From: AP-15 sp963700195
GTDB lineage: Bacteria > Pseudomonadota > Alphaproteobacteria > ATCC43930 > CGMCC-115725
Length of the DNA stretch: 64,000 nucleotides
NCBI GenBank assembly: GCA_963700195.1
Contig: CAVOWQ010000032.1
Span: 1 to 64,000, forward strand
Reading direction: 5' to 3'
In this document: one piece after another, positions 8,813 through 16,307 of the stretch
Layout of the letters: each line of letters starts with the position of its first letter
Position numbering within the stretch: the stretch's first letter is position 1
The notes under the pieces: generated by a model
The model's input: only the letters and a program-made list of their open reading frames with translations
What the model was told of the DNA's origin: nothing
Databases searched by the model: none
Position numbers and translations under genes: made by a program

Positions 8813-9421
8813 ATGGGCGAAGTCATTCCGTTCCCGTCACGCAATGCTGCCGAAGCGGCGGTGGGAACCGTCGCAAGGCGGCGTCCGCCGGCGACGGTTT
8901 TTCACGACCGGGGCTGGCGCATTCTCGAACTGCCGAGCAGCGGACAATATCTCGCGGTATCCAGCTATTGCCGCCGCGGCGTCGTGGTCGGCCGCTTTGC
9001 TCCGCAAGCGGCTGCCGAGAACCAACATGAAGGCACCGAAATCGCCATCCTGACGCGCTGCGGCGCTGACGAGAAGCTGGCCCGCTGCACGATTGCTTGG
9101 CTGAATTCGGGTGGCCCGCGAACCGCCATCCTCAGTTCCTTCGTCGTCGCCGCGGGGGGCCGCTACCGATATTGGCGCGACGCGATCGTCGAAGTCGCGG
9201 CGATCGGCGGGACGAGGCTTGCCAGGCTCCTCGACGGCAGTATCGCTATCGCCCGAGAACCCGAGCCGGTGCCGCTGCTCGATTTGTTCGCCCCGGTCAA
9301 AGAGAACCGGTGTCGCGCGGCCTTCGACCGCCTGCCGCGCGAGATGCGAGCCGCTATTCTGCGCTGGGCTGATCCCCGGGCGCAATTTGGCGACTGGCCG
9401 TATCCGGCCTCGCGGCTCTAG
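8813..9421 (+). CDS. Hypothetical protein
   Basis: This 202-residue protein starts MGEVIPFPSRNAAEA and has no motif I recognise. It has no signal peptide or membrane segment. It appears to be a mixed alpha/beta protein with a basic stretch VARRRPPATVFHDRGWRIL near its start. The ATG at 8813 is chosen over an upstream frame opening at 8639 because a GAGGAGG ribosome-binding site precedes it. It lies upstream of the J-domain gene and cobS but with 114 bases between, so coexpression is uncertain. Confidence 0.6.
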   Translation: MGEVIPFPSRNAAEAAVGTVARRRPPATVFHDRGWRILELPSSGQYLAVSSYCRRGVVVGRFAPQAAAENQHEGTEIAILTRCGADEKLARCTIAWLNSGGPRTAILSSFVVAAGGRYRYWRDAIVEVAAIGGTRLARLLDGSIAIAREPEPVPLLDLFAPVKENRCRAAFDRLPREMRAAILRWADPRAQFGDWPYPASRL

Positions 9422-9535
9422 CTGGCATTGCGCGCTTGCATCTGCCGCAACCCTGCTCTGCTTAGCCGAGCTGCCGGTCCCCATGACACGCCGCATCCTT
9501 GCCAGCCGACGGCGCCCCGCCCATACTGATCGCGA

Positions 9536-10123
9536 ATGCGGCGTCTTTTGTCCGATCCGATTTTCGAGGCTACGGCCCACGCGCCCACGCGGTCGTGCGA
9601 CCACCCCGGCTGCCTCGGCGTCGGCGATTTCCGCGCGCCGAAATCCCGGCTCGACCTCCACGATTATCACTGGTTTTGCCTCGAGCACGTGCGCGCCTAC
9701 AACTCCGCGTGGAACTATTACGCAGGGATGAGCGACGCCGAGATCGAAGCCGAGATCCGGCACGATACCGTCTGGCAGCGCCCGAGCTGGCGGCTGGGTG
9801 ACCGTCATGGTCCCGGTTACGCCGATCGAATCCGCGATCCTTTGGGCGTTTTCCGCGGCGGTCCGGAGGGGGCCGGGGAGCGCCGCCGGCGCAATGACGA
9901 CCACGGGCGGGATCCCGAGCGGCGCGCGATGTCGGCGCGCGAGCAGGCGCTCGCGGTTTTCGAAATCGAGCCGCCCTTCACCCTGGTGCGCCTCAAGGCG
10001 CGGTACAAGGTCCTGGTCAAGCTGCATCATCCCGACGCCCATGGCGGCGACAAGGCAGCCGAGGAGAAGCTCAAGATCATCAATCAGGCTTATGCCACAT
10101 TGAAGGCGAGCTATTTCGCATGA
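9536..10123 (+). CDS. J-domain protein upstream of cobS
   Basis: In this 195-residue protein a DnaJ-like J domain occupies the last 65 residues: LAVFEIEPPFTLVRLKARYK, the HPD tripeptide in KLHHPDAHGGD, and KIINQAYATLKAS. The N-terminal half has a CDHPGC...FCLEHV arrangement (two Cys and a CxxH pair) that could hold a zinc ion. Small J-domain proteins of this type lie next to cobS in many alphaproteobacteria, and the position here is the same (68 bases upstream). A role as an Hsp70 co-chaperone is inferred from the J domain; a link to cobaltochelatase assembly is only suggested by location. Confidence 0.85.
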   Translation: MRRLLSDPIFEATAHAPTRSCDHPGCLGVGDFRAPKSRLDLHDYHWFCLEHVRAYNSAWNYYAGMSDAEIEAEIRHDTVWQRPSWRLGDRHGPGYADRIRDPLGVFRGGPEGAGERRRRNDDHGRDPERRAMSAREQALAVFEIEPPFTLVRLKARYKVLVKLHHPDAHGGDKAAEEKLKIINQAYATLKASYFA

Positions 10124-10190
10124 AGCATCGCGCTGCCGCGCCTCGAACCCATCTGCTCCACCTGCTCCACTACTGGGATAAAAGCGAATA

Positions 10191-11195
10191 ATGCCATCCG
10201 TCCAGCCAACGGCTCCCACCCCAGCCTTTCCCTTGGAACAGCCCGACATCACGATCTCGGTCCGCCAGACCTTCGGGATCAACAGCGATCTGCAGGTCCC
10301 GGCGTTCAGCCAGGCGAGCGAGCATGTTCCCGATCTCGACGACGCCTATCGCTTCGACCGCGATACGACATTGGCGATCCTCGCCGGCTTCGCCTTCAAT
10401 CGCCGCGTGATGATCCAGGGCTACCACGGCACCGGCAAATCGACCCATGTCGAGCAGGTCGCCGCGCGGCTCAATTGGCCCTGCATCCGCGTCAACCTCG
10501 ACAGCCACATCAGCCGCATCGACCTGGTCGGCAAGGACGCGATCGTGTTGCGCGACAACAAGCAGGTCACCGAATTCCGCGAGGGTCTTTTGCCCTGGGC
10601 CTTGCAGCATCCGGTCGCGTTGTGCTTCGACGAATACGATGCCGGACGCCCCGACGTCATGTTCGTGATCCAGCGCATACTGGAGGTCGAGGGCAAGCTG
10701 ACCCTGCTCGACCAGAACCGGGTGATCCGGCCGCATTCCTGCTTCCGGCTGTTCTCGACGGCGAACACCGTCGGCCTCGGCGACACGACCGGGCTCTATC
10801 ACGGCACCCAGCAGATCAACCAGGGCCAGATGGACCGCTGGAACATTGTCGCGACATTGAACTATCTGCCGCACGACGCCGAGGTCGACATCGTCTTGTC
10901 GAAAGTGCCGGACTACGACAACGACGAAGACCGGCGGACGATCAGCGCGATGGTGGCGCTGGCCGATCTGACCCGCGCCGGTTTCATCAACGGCGACATC
11001 TCGACCGTCATGTCGCCGCGCACGGTGATGACCTGGGCCGAGAACGCCCGCATTTTCGGCGATCTGGCCTTTGGTTTCCGGCTGACCTTCCTCAACAAAT
11101 GCGACGAGACGGAGCGCCCGACGGTGGCCGAATACTACCAGCGCTGCTTCGGCACCGAGCTGGCGGAAACCGGCGTCAATGCGACGTTGATGTAG
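10191..11195 (+). CDS. cobS: Cobaltochelatase subunit CobS
   Basis: This 334-residue AAA+ ATPase of the MoxR/CobS type has the Walker A motif GYHGTGKST near residue 85, Walker B CFDEYDAG near residue 146, and sensor 1 in FSTANT. The N-terminal TFGINSDLQVPAFS stretch is characteristic of CobS. CobS and CobT form the ATP-hydrolysing part of the aerobic cobaltochelatase that, with CobN, inserts cobalt into hydrogenobyrinic acid a,c-diamide during cobalamin synthesis. CobN is not in the window. The length matches the family and the frame is clean, unlike cobT downstream. Confidence 0.97.
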   Translation: MPSVQPTAPTPAFPLEQPDITISVRQTFGINSDLQVPAFSQASEHVPDLDDAYRFDRDTTLAILAGFAFNRRVMIQGYHGTGKSTHVEQVAARLNWPCIRVNLDSHISRIDLVGKDAIVLRDNKQVTEFREGLLPWALQHPVALCFDEYDAGRPDVMFVIQRILEVEGKLTLLDQNRVIRPHSCFRLFSTANTVGLGDTTGLYHGTQQINQGQMDRWNIVATLNYLPHDAEVDIVLSKVPDYDNDEDRRTISAMVALADLTRAGFINGDISTVMSPRTVMTWAENARIFGDLAFGFRLTFLNKCDETERPTVAEYYQRCFGTELAETGVNATLM

Positions 11196-11213
11196 GAGTT
11201 TCGTCGCTTGCCG

Positions 11214-11307
11214 CCCCTCACCCTAGCCCTCTCCCCGCAAGCGGGGCGAGGGAATCTCGGACCTGCTCCCTCGCCCCGCTCGCGGGGAGAGGGTCGGGGT
11301 GAGGGGC
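11214..11307. repeat. Palindromic repeat family A, copy 2, between cobS and cobT
   Basis: The arms cccctcaccctagccctctc (11214) and gagagggtcggggtgagggg (ending 11307) are near-perfect inverted repeats, with a second inner pair gcgggg/ccccgc. The right edge, GTGAGGGG followed by CAGCTG and ATG, places an AGGGG purine run 6-7 bases before the cobT start, so the repeat probably supplies the cobT ribosome-binding site. A hairpin here would also reduce read-through from cobS. Confidence 0.8.
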
Positions 11308-11312
11308 AGCTG

Positions 11313-13162
11313 ATGGCCCAGGACTTCTCCCCGACCGAGATCTTCAAACGCGCCACTGCGGCGACGTTGCGGGCGATCGCCGAGCGCGACGACGTGACCG
11401 TGGGCTTCGGGCCGGAACCGGCCGGCCAGAGCGGCGCGCGGGTGCGCCTGCCGAACCCGCCGCGCGACCTCCCGGCCGAAGAGGCGGCGCAATTGCGCGG
11501 CGCCGCCGACAGCGTGGCGTTGCGGCTGCGCTATCACGACGACGCGGTGCACAGCAAGCGCGTGCCGAGCGGGCCGCTCGCCCGGGCGGTGTTCGACGCG
11601 GTCGAGCAGGCGCGGGTCGAGGCGCTGGGCTCGCGGCGCATGGCCGGGCGTCGCCTCAAATCTGGAAGCGATGCTCGACGAGCAGTATCGCCGGCAAGGT
11701 TATGAGCGGATCACCGAGCGCACCGAAAGCACGATGGCCGAGGCGGTGCGTCTGCTGACCCGCGAGGCATTGACGAGAGAGCGGCCGCCGCCCGCGGCGC
11801 GGCGCGTCGTCGATCTGTGGCGCCCCTGGCTCGAATCGCGCATCGGCAAGGATTTCGGCGAGCTCGACCGCGCGATCCTCGATCAGGACGCCTATGCGCG
11901 GGCGACCCGCAAGCTGCTTCAGGACCTCGACATCGATTTCGGCGAAGCCGACGAGTCGGAGGACACCGAAGAGCAGCAGGGCGGCGAGGAATCGGAGAGC
12001 GAGAACCAGAGCGAGGGCGAAGGCGCCACCGCCGGCGCCCAGGCTTCCGACGAGGGCTCGCCCGCCGAGGGCGCGGCCGAGGACGCGCAGGACGCCGCCG
12101 AGTCCGGTGACGGCGAGATGATGCCGGGTTCGAGCGACGACGATCCGGGCCGGCCGGGCCGGCCCGGGCAGATGCCGCGCGGCCGCAACGACGACACCGC
12201 GGTCTACCGCGCCTTCAGCGTCGCCTCGGACGAGGTCATCGAAGCCGATCAGCTGTGCGACGCCGACGAGCTGTCGCGGCTGCGCCATCTGCTCGATCAG
12301 CAATTGGCGCATCTGCAGAGCGTCATCGCGCGGCTCGCCAACCGATTGCAGCGCAAGCTGATGGCGAAGCAGACCCGCGCCTGGGAATTCGATCTCGACG
12401 AGGGCCTGCTCGATGCCGCGCGGCTGTCGCGCGTCGTCGCCAACCCGGTCCTGCCGCTCGGCCTACAAGCGCGAGCGCGAGACCGATTTCCGCGACACCG
12501 TCGTGACCCTGTTGATCGACAATTCCGGGTCGATGCGCGGCCGGCCGATCACCGTGGCGGCGATGAGCGCCGACATCCTCGCGCGCACCCTCGAACGCTG
12601 CGGCGTCAAGGTCGAGATCCTCGGCTTTACGACGCGCGCGTGGAAGGGCGGGCAGGCGCGCGAGCGCTGGATCGCCGCCGGCAAGCCGCCCAACCCGGGG
12701 CGGCTCAACGATCTGCGCCACATCGTCTACAAACCGGCCGACGCGCCCTGGCGGCGCGCCCGGCGCAGCCTCGGGCTGATGCTGCGCGAGGGCATCCTCA
12801 AGGAGAACATCGACGGCGAGGCGCTGATCTGGGCGCATGACCGCCTGCGCGCCCGCTCCGAGCAGCGCCGCATCCTGATGGTGATCTCGGACGGCGCGCC
12901 GGTCGACGATTCGACGCTATCGGTCAACCCCGGCAACTACCTCGAAAAGCACCTGCGCGAGGTGATCCACGACATCGAGCGCCTCGGCGAAGTGGAGCTG
13001 ACCGCGATCGGCATCGGCCACGACGTGACCCGCTACTACCGCCGCGCCGTCACGATCGTCGACGCCGAGCAACTGGGCGGCGTCATGCTCGAACGCCTCG
13101 CCGAGCTCTTCGACGAAGACCGCGGCGCCAACACCCGCGTGCGCAGCCGCCGCGCCGCATAA
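11313..13162 (+). pseudogene. cobT: Cobaltochelatase subunit CobT, interrupted by two frameshifts
   Basis: The three frame pieces join to a full-length CobT of about 615 residues. Piece 1 (11313-11645) starts MAQDFSPTEIFKRA. Piece 2 (about 11650-12460) has a long acidic Glu/Ser linker (EDTEEQQGGEESESENQSEG). Piece 3 (about 12460-13162) carries the von Willebrand A-like metal site LLIDNSGSMRGRPITVAAM. Shift 1 is one extra G in a GGG near 11648: removing it reads MAGVASNLEAMLDEQY. Shift 2 is one extra G near 12461: removing it reads PLAYKRERETDFRDT. Both are single-G gains in short G runs, so base-calling error is a serious alternative to gene loss. Confidence 0.9.
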
Positions 13163-13180
13163 CGACGCCCGCGCCATCGC

Positions 13181-13258
13181 CTGTAGGAGTAGGGCGGGTG
13201 GAACCGCCGTGCCCGGCAAACCGATCGCGGGTTGCGCTGCTTCACCCGCCCTACGACC
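13181..13258. repeat. Hairpin-forming repeat after cobT
   Basis: GTAGGGCGGGTG and CACCCGCCCTAC face each other across about 45 bases just after the cobT stop. There is no T run, so this is more likely a dispersed palindrome than an intrinsic terminator. A related, degraded string (gcgggtggaccgccgtt) follows the second cobT copy near 14431. Confidence 0.5.
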
Positions 13259-13382
13259 TCCCGGGCCACCGGGCTTGGAAATCGCCATTAACCAAAGATT
13301 TATATGGACGTCGCTGCGCGCCCCCTAGAGGATAACTGCCCCTTGGAGCTGGCGCACTCGTTTATAAAAAAACGGGGAGGAC

Positions 13383-13703
13383 ATGAGAAATCGTCTGCTG
13401 GCCGGAGCATCGCTGCTGGCGCTTTTCGCTTGGGACCCAGCCGCCCGGGCGGCGCCGTTCGACTTCATTTTCACCGCACCCGGCAGCGTCGTCACCTTTA
13501 CCGTGCCGGTCACCGGCACTTACCGGATCCTCGCCTTTGGCGCGCAGGGCGGCGCCACGACCGGATCTTTTGCAGGTGGTCTCGGCGCCGAGATCGGCGG
13601 CGAGTTCAGCCTGACCGCCGGCGAGGTATTGCAGATCGCCGTCGGCGGCGGCGGCGGCGCGCTGCAGGACGCCATCTCGGCCTATTGCGCCGATGTTCCC
13701 TGA
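13383..13703 (+). pseudogene. Glycine-rich secreted protein, truncated copy
   Basis: The 106 codons encode a signal peptide (MRNRLLAGASLLALFAW...ARA), then FTVPVTGTYRILAFGAQGG and LGAEIGGEFSLTAGEVLQIA. These match the N-terminal 90 residues of the intact relative at 14645. The homology breaks at GGGGGALQDAISAYC and a TGA follows at 13701. The glycine-rich repeats and the PEP-CTERM signal of the relative are absent. A small secreted protein could still be made, but truncation is the simpler reading. Confidence 0.6.
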
Positions 13704-14031
13704 TTCATTGACCGGCGCTCTGACCGACCCCGTCGGCAGCCCGGAGCCCGGCACTCGAGCCGAAATCCGCGGTGCTGCTCGGCGCTAATGGGGATCATTG
13801 GGTCGGCCGGGCTAGCGTTGTCGGTGCTGGCAGGCTTTCCTACCCCTGGTGAGCAGCTCACTACCCTTGAGCAGGGTCGATGTTCTTATCATCCGATCCC
13901 GTATACGAAATCCTCTACCACTACACTGGAATTCAACAGCAATCCGTTCGAGCGCGGAAGGCACCGCCAGGGCTACGCTCGGTCCCGCGCGTGGATTTGA
14001 AGCGCGCTGCAGGTAGCGACGCGAGTACGCG
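13704..14031. other. No gene; junk between the truncated glycine-rich copy and the cobT copy
   Basis: No frame carries recognisable domains. The stretch has lower GC than its neighbours between 13860 and 13950. It marks the breakpoint between the truncated glycine-rich gene and the duplicated cobT end. Confidence 0.4.
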
Positions 14032-14431
14032 TGGCGGCGCGCCCGGCACAGCCTCGGGCTGATGCTGCGCGAGGGCATCCTCAAGGAGAACATCGACGGC
14101 GAGGCGCTGATCTGGGCGCATGACCGGCTGCGCGCCCGCTCCGAGCAGCGCCGCATTCTGATGGTGATGTCGGACGGCGCGCCAGTCGATGACTCGACCT
14201 CTCGGTCAACCCTGGCAACTACCTCGAAAAGCACCTGCGCGAGGTGATCCACGACATCGAGCGCGTCGGCGAGGTCGGAACTCACCGCGATCGGCATCGG
14301 CCACGACGTGACGCGCTACTACCGCCGCGCTGTCGACAATCGTCGACGCCGAGCAACTCGGCGGCGTCATGCTCGAGCGCCTCGCCGAATTGTTCGACGA
14401 GGATCGCGGCGCCAAAAAACGTGACGCCTAG
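14032..14431 (+). pseudogene. Duplicated and decayed 3' end of cobT
   Basis: About 390 bases repeat cobT 12749-13130 at roughly 90 percent identity or better by eye: LMLREGILKENIDGEALIW, then RILMVMSDGAPVDDS. The copy then has several one-base differences that break the frame (gacctctcggtc for gacgctatcggtc near 14198; ggtcggaactc for gtggagctg near 14275; gtcgacaatc for gtcacgatc near 14335). It lacks the N-terminal 480 codons. The last 28 bases of the cobT coding end are missing here and instead occur at 15524-15551, after the next gene. Confidence 0.85.
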
Positions 14432-14644
14432 CGGGTGGACCGCCGTTAGCGCGGGTAACCGGCCTCACGCGAATTCCGGCCGGTCGGCGTGACTCTGACC
14501 TGCAAATCCACCGGAGCGCGGGTTTTGTTTTGCGAGGATAAATCCGCTGACGGATTCGAAGGTAATACTTTTGGACAATAAACTACGTTTGGGCGAAGAT
14601 CGCGTCGAACGCGCACCCTGGCGTCGCGAATGGGGGACTATCGG

Positions 14645-15556
14645 ATGAAATCGCTTTTGCTCGGCGCCGCAGCGCTGCTGGCGCTAGTCGCGCAGGCGAC
14701 GACCGCGCGCGCCACGCCGTTCGTGTTTGCCTATACCGGTAGCCTTGTCGACTTTACGATACCGACCACCGACGCCTATCAGATCCTCGCCTTTGGCGCA
14801 CAGGGCGGCAGCTTCACTTTCGCCGATATCTTAAGCCCTGGCGGTCTCGGTGCTGAAATCGGTGGCGACTTCAGCCTAACCGCGGGCGAGGTATTGCAAA
14901 TTGCCGTCGGCGGAGCAGGTAGCGGCGCAGGCGGAGGTGGGGGCAGTTTTGTCGTCGGCCCTGGGAACGCGCCTCTGGTGATCGCCGGCGGTGGCGGTGG
15001 CGGAGGGCAGATTGGAGGTACTGGTCTGCCGGGCGAGGGCGGTCTCACCGGCCAAAACGGCGGGGGGCCAAATGGTGGTGTCAACGGCAATGGTGGTAGC
15101 ATCGGTATGTTCGGCCCTGCCGGTGCTGGTGGCGGCGGGTTTTTTAGTGCAGGCGGCGACAATATATTTTTCGGCACCACCGGCGGCGGCGCGTTCCCGG
15201 ATCTCACAGGCGGCTTGCTTGGTGGCGGTTTCGGTGGCGGTGGGGGCGCCGGTGCGAGCGCCGGCGGCGGCGGCGGCTACAGTGGCGGGGGTGGTGGTGC
15301 TCGTAGTGCGGGCGGGCAAGGTCCCGGCGGTGGCGGCGGCTCCTTCGACGCAGGCACAAACCAGATCCTGGTTGGCGATTTCCAGACCGGCGACGGCGAG
15401 GTAGTGATTACCGAGCTTGCAACCGCGATACCCGAGCCCGCGTCCATCGTGCTGCTCGGCGCAAGCTTCGCAGGCCTCATCGTCGTGCGGAGAGCGGTGC
15501 CCGCCCGGCGAAGAAAGATCTATAACACCCGCATGCGCAGCCGCCGCGCCGGGTGA
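14645..15556 (+). CDS. Glycine-rich secreted protein with PEP-CTERM sorting signal
   Basis: This 303-residue protein has a signal peptide (MKSLLLGAAALLALVAQATTARA). A beta-rich N-terminal module (FTIPTTDAYQILAFGAQGG) is followed by a long Gly-rich region (residues 95-245, runs such as GGGGGQIGGTGLPGEGG). The end is AIPEPASIVLLGASFAGLIV then RRAVPARRRK, the PEP motif, membrane helix and basic tail of PEP-CTERM proteins sorted by exosortase. The last 9 residues, NTRMRSRRA and one more, come from a cobT tail copy (15524-15551), so the native protein may have ended slightly earlier. No exosortase is visible in the window. Confidence 0.8.
   Translation: MKSLLLGAAALLALVAQATTARATPFVFAYTGSLVDFTIPTTDAYQILAFGAQGGSFTFADILSPGGLGAEIGGDFSLTAGEVLQIAVGGAGSGAGGGGGSFVVGPGNAPLVIAGGGGGGGQIGGTGLPGEGGLTGQNGGGPNGGVNGNGGSIGMFGPAGAGGGGFFSAGGDNIFFGTTGGGAFPDLTGGLLGGGFGGGGGAGASAGGGGGYSGGGGGARSAGGQGPGGGGGSFDAGTNQILVGDFQTGDGEVVITELATAIPEPASIVLLGASFAGLIVVRRAVPARRRKIYNTRMRSRRAG
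15524..15551 (+). repeat. 28-base copy of the cobT terminal codons
   Basis: Bases 15524-15551 match cobT 13130-13157 with one mismatch (aacacccgcatgcgcagccg against aacacccgcgtgcgcagccg). The piece is the part missing from the cobT copy ending at 14431, so the glycine-rich gene appears to lie inside a duplicated cobT tail. Confidence 0.7.
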
Positions 15557-15641
15557 GGCAATAAAGGCAATTTCTCACCAGCTCATGGTGGGGGTCCCAC
15601 GACGCCGAGGTCCGGTGCGCCATTGGGGTCGCTTCGGTTGT

Positions 15642-16283
15642 TTACCCGTCCCTGTATTTGATCGAGCAGCCGTAGGCGCGGGTCGAGGCGACTGCGACCG
15701 GCTGGCCGGCGGCGATCGCGTCGAGCGCGGCGGCGACGTAATTATGCGCCGTCTTGACGTCGGCGAGGCGGGTCGACGGCGTGTCGTCGATGGCGCCCAT
15801 ATAGACGACATGGCCGGCGCGGTCGATCACGACCATGTGCGGCGTCGCGCGCGCATCGTAGAGACGGCCGACGATGCCGTCGGGGTCGAGCAGGAAGTCC
15901 GTCGGGGTTGCGCGCCAGCGGGCGAGATCGGCCTTGGCTTCGGCGGGGGTCACATAGCCCTGCTCGCCGGGAGCGGACGAGGCGATCGTCAACCAGACGA
16001 CCCCGGTGCCCGTGTATTTCTGCTGCAGCGCCTGCATGTTGCCGCTGTCGTAGTGCTTGCCGACAAACGGGCAGCCGTCGTTGGTCCATTCGAGGACGAC
16101 GATCTTGCCGGCGTAATCGCCGAGCCGAACGGTCTTGCCGGCAATGTCGGGAGCGCTGAAGGAGGGCGCCGGCGCACCCGGCCTTGCGGTGGCGGCGGAC
16201 GGAACGGCGGTGGCGTGCTCGACCGCGAAGCTGCCGATCGCGGCGAGTGCGGCAACGGCCAGGGTCTTGCTCAGGGCGCGCAT
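15642..16283 (-). CDS. Secreted redoxin (AhpC/TSA-type thioredoxin-fold protein)
   Basis: This 213-residue protein has a signal peptide (MRALSKTLAVAALAAIGSFA) and a redoxin domain: FSAPDIAGKTVRLGDYAGKI, LEWTNDGCPFVGKHY with a single conserved Cys near residue 72, and ATPHMVVIDRAGHVVYMG. Only one Cys sits in the active region (C-P-F rather than CxxC), so it acts as a one-Cys peroxidase-like or Cys-relay protein. It starts 25 bases after the DsbD gene in the same direction, and DsbD is the natural electron donor. The start has a GGAGG upstream. Confidence 0.85.
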   Translation of the reverse strand: MRALSKTLAVAALAAIGSFAVEHATAVPSAATARPGAPAPSFSAPDIAGKTVRLGDYAGKIVVLEWTNDGCPFVGKHYDSGNMQALQQKYTGTGVVWLTIASSAPGEQGYVTPAEAKADLARWRATPTDFLLDPDGIVGRLYDARATPHMVVIDRAGHVVYMGAIDDTPSTRLADVKTAHNYVAAALDAIAAGQPVAVASTRAYGCSIKYRDG

Positions 16284-16307
16284 AGCGGGCCTCCTGTCGT
16301 TCGTGGA

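Noticed and set aside
10124..10190. Cobalamin riboswitch upstream of cobS
   Set aside because: The gap is 67 bases, too short for the aptamer, and the conserved core is not visible.
8837..10282. 481-codon minus-strand frame over the hypothetical and J-domain genes
   Set aside because: It is the complement of two real plus-strand genes and has no domain pattern; GC-rich sequence gives long antisense frames.
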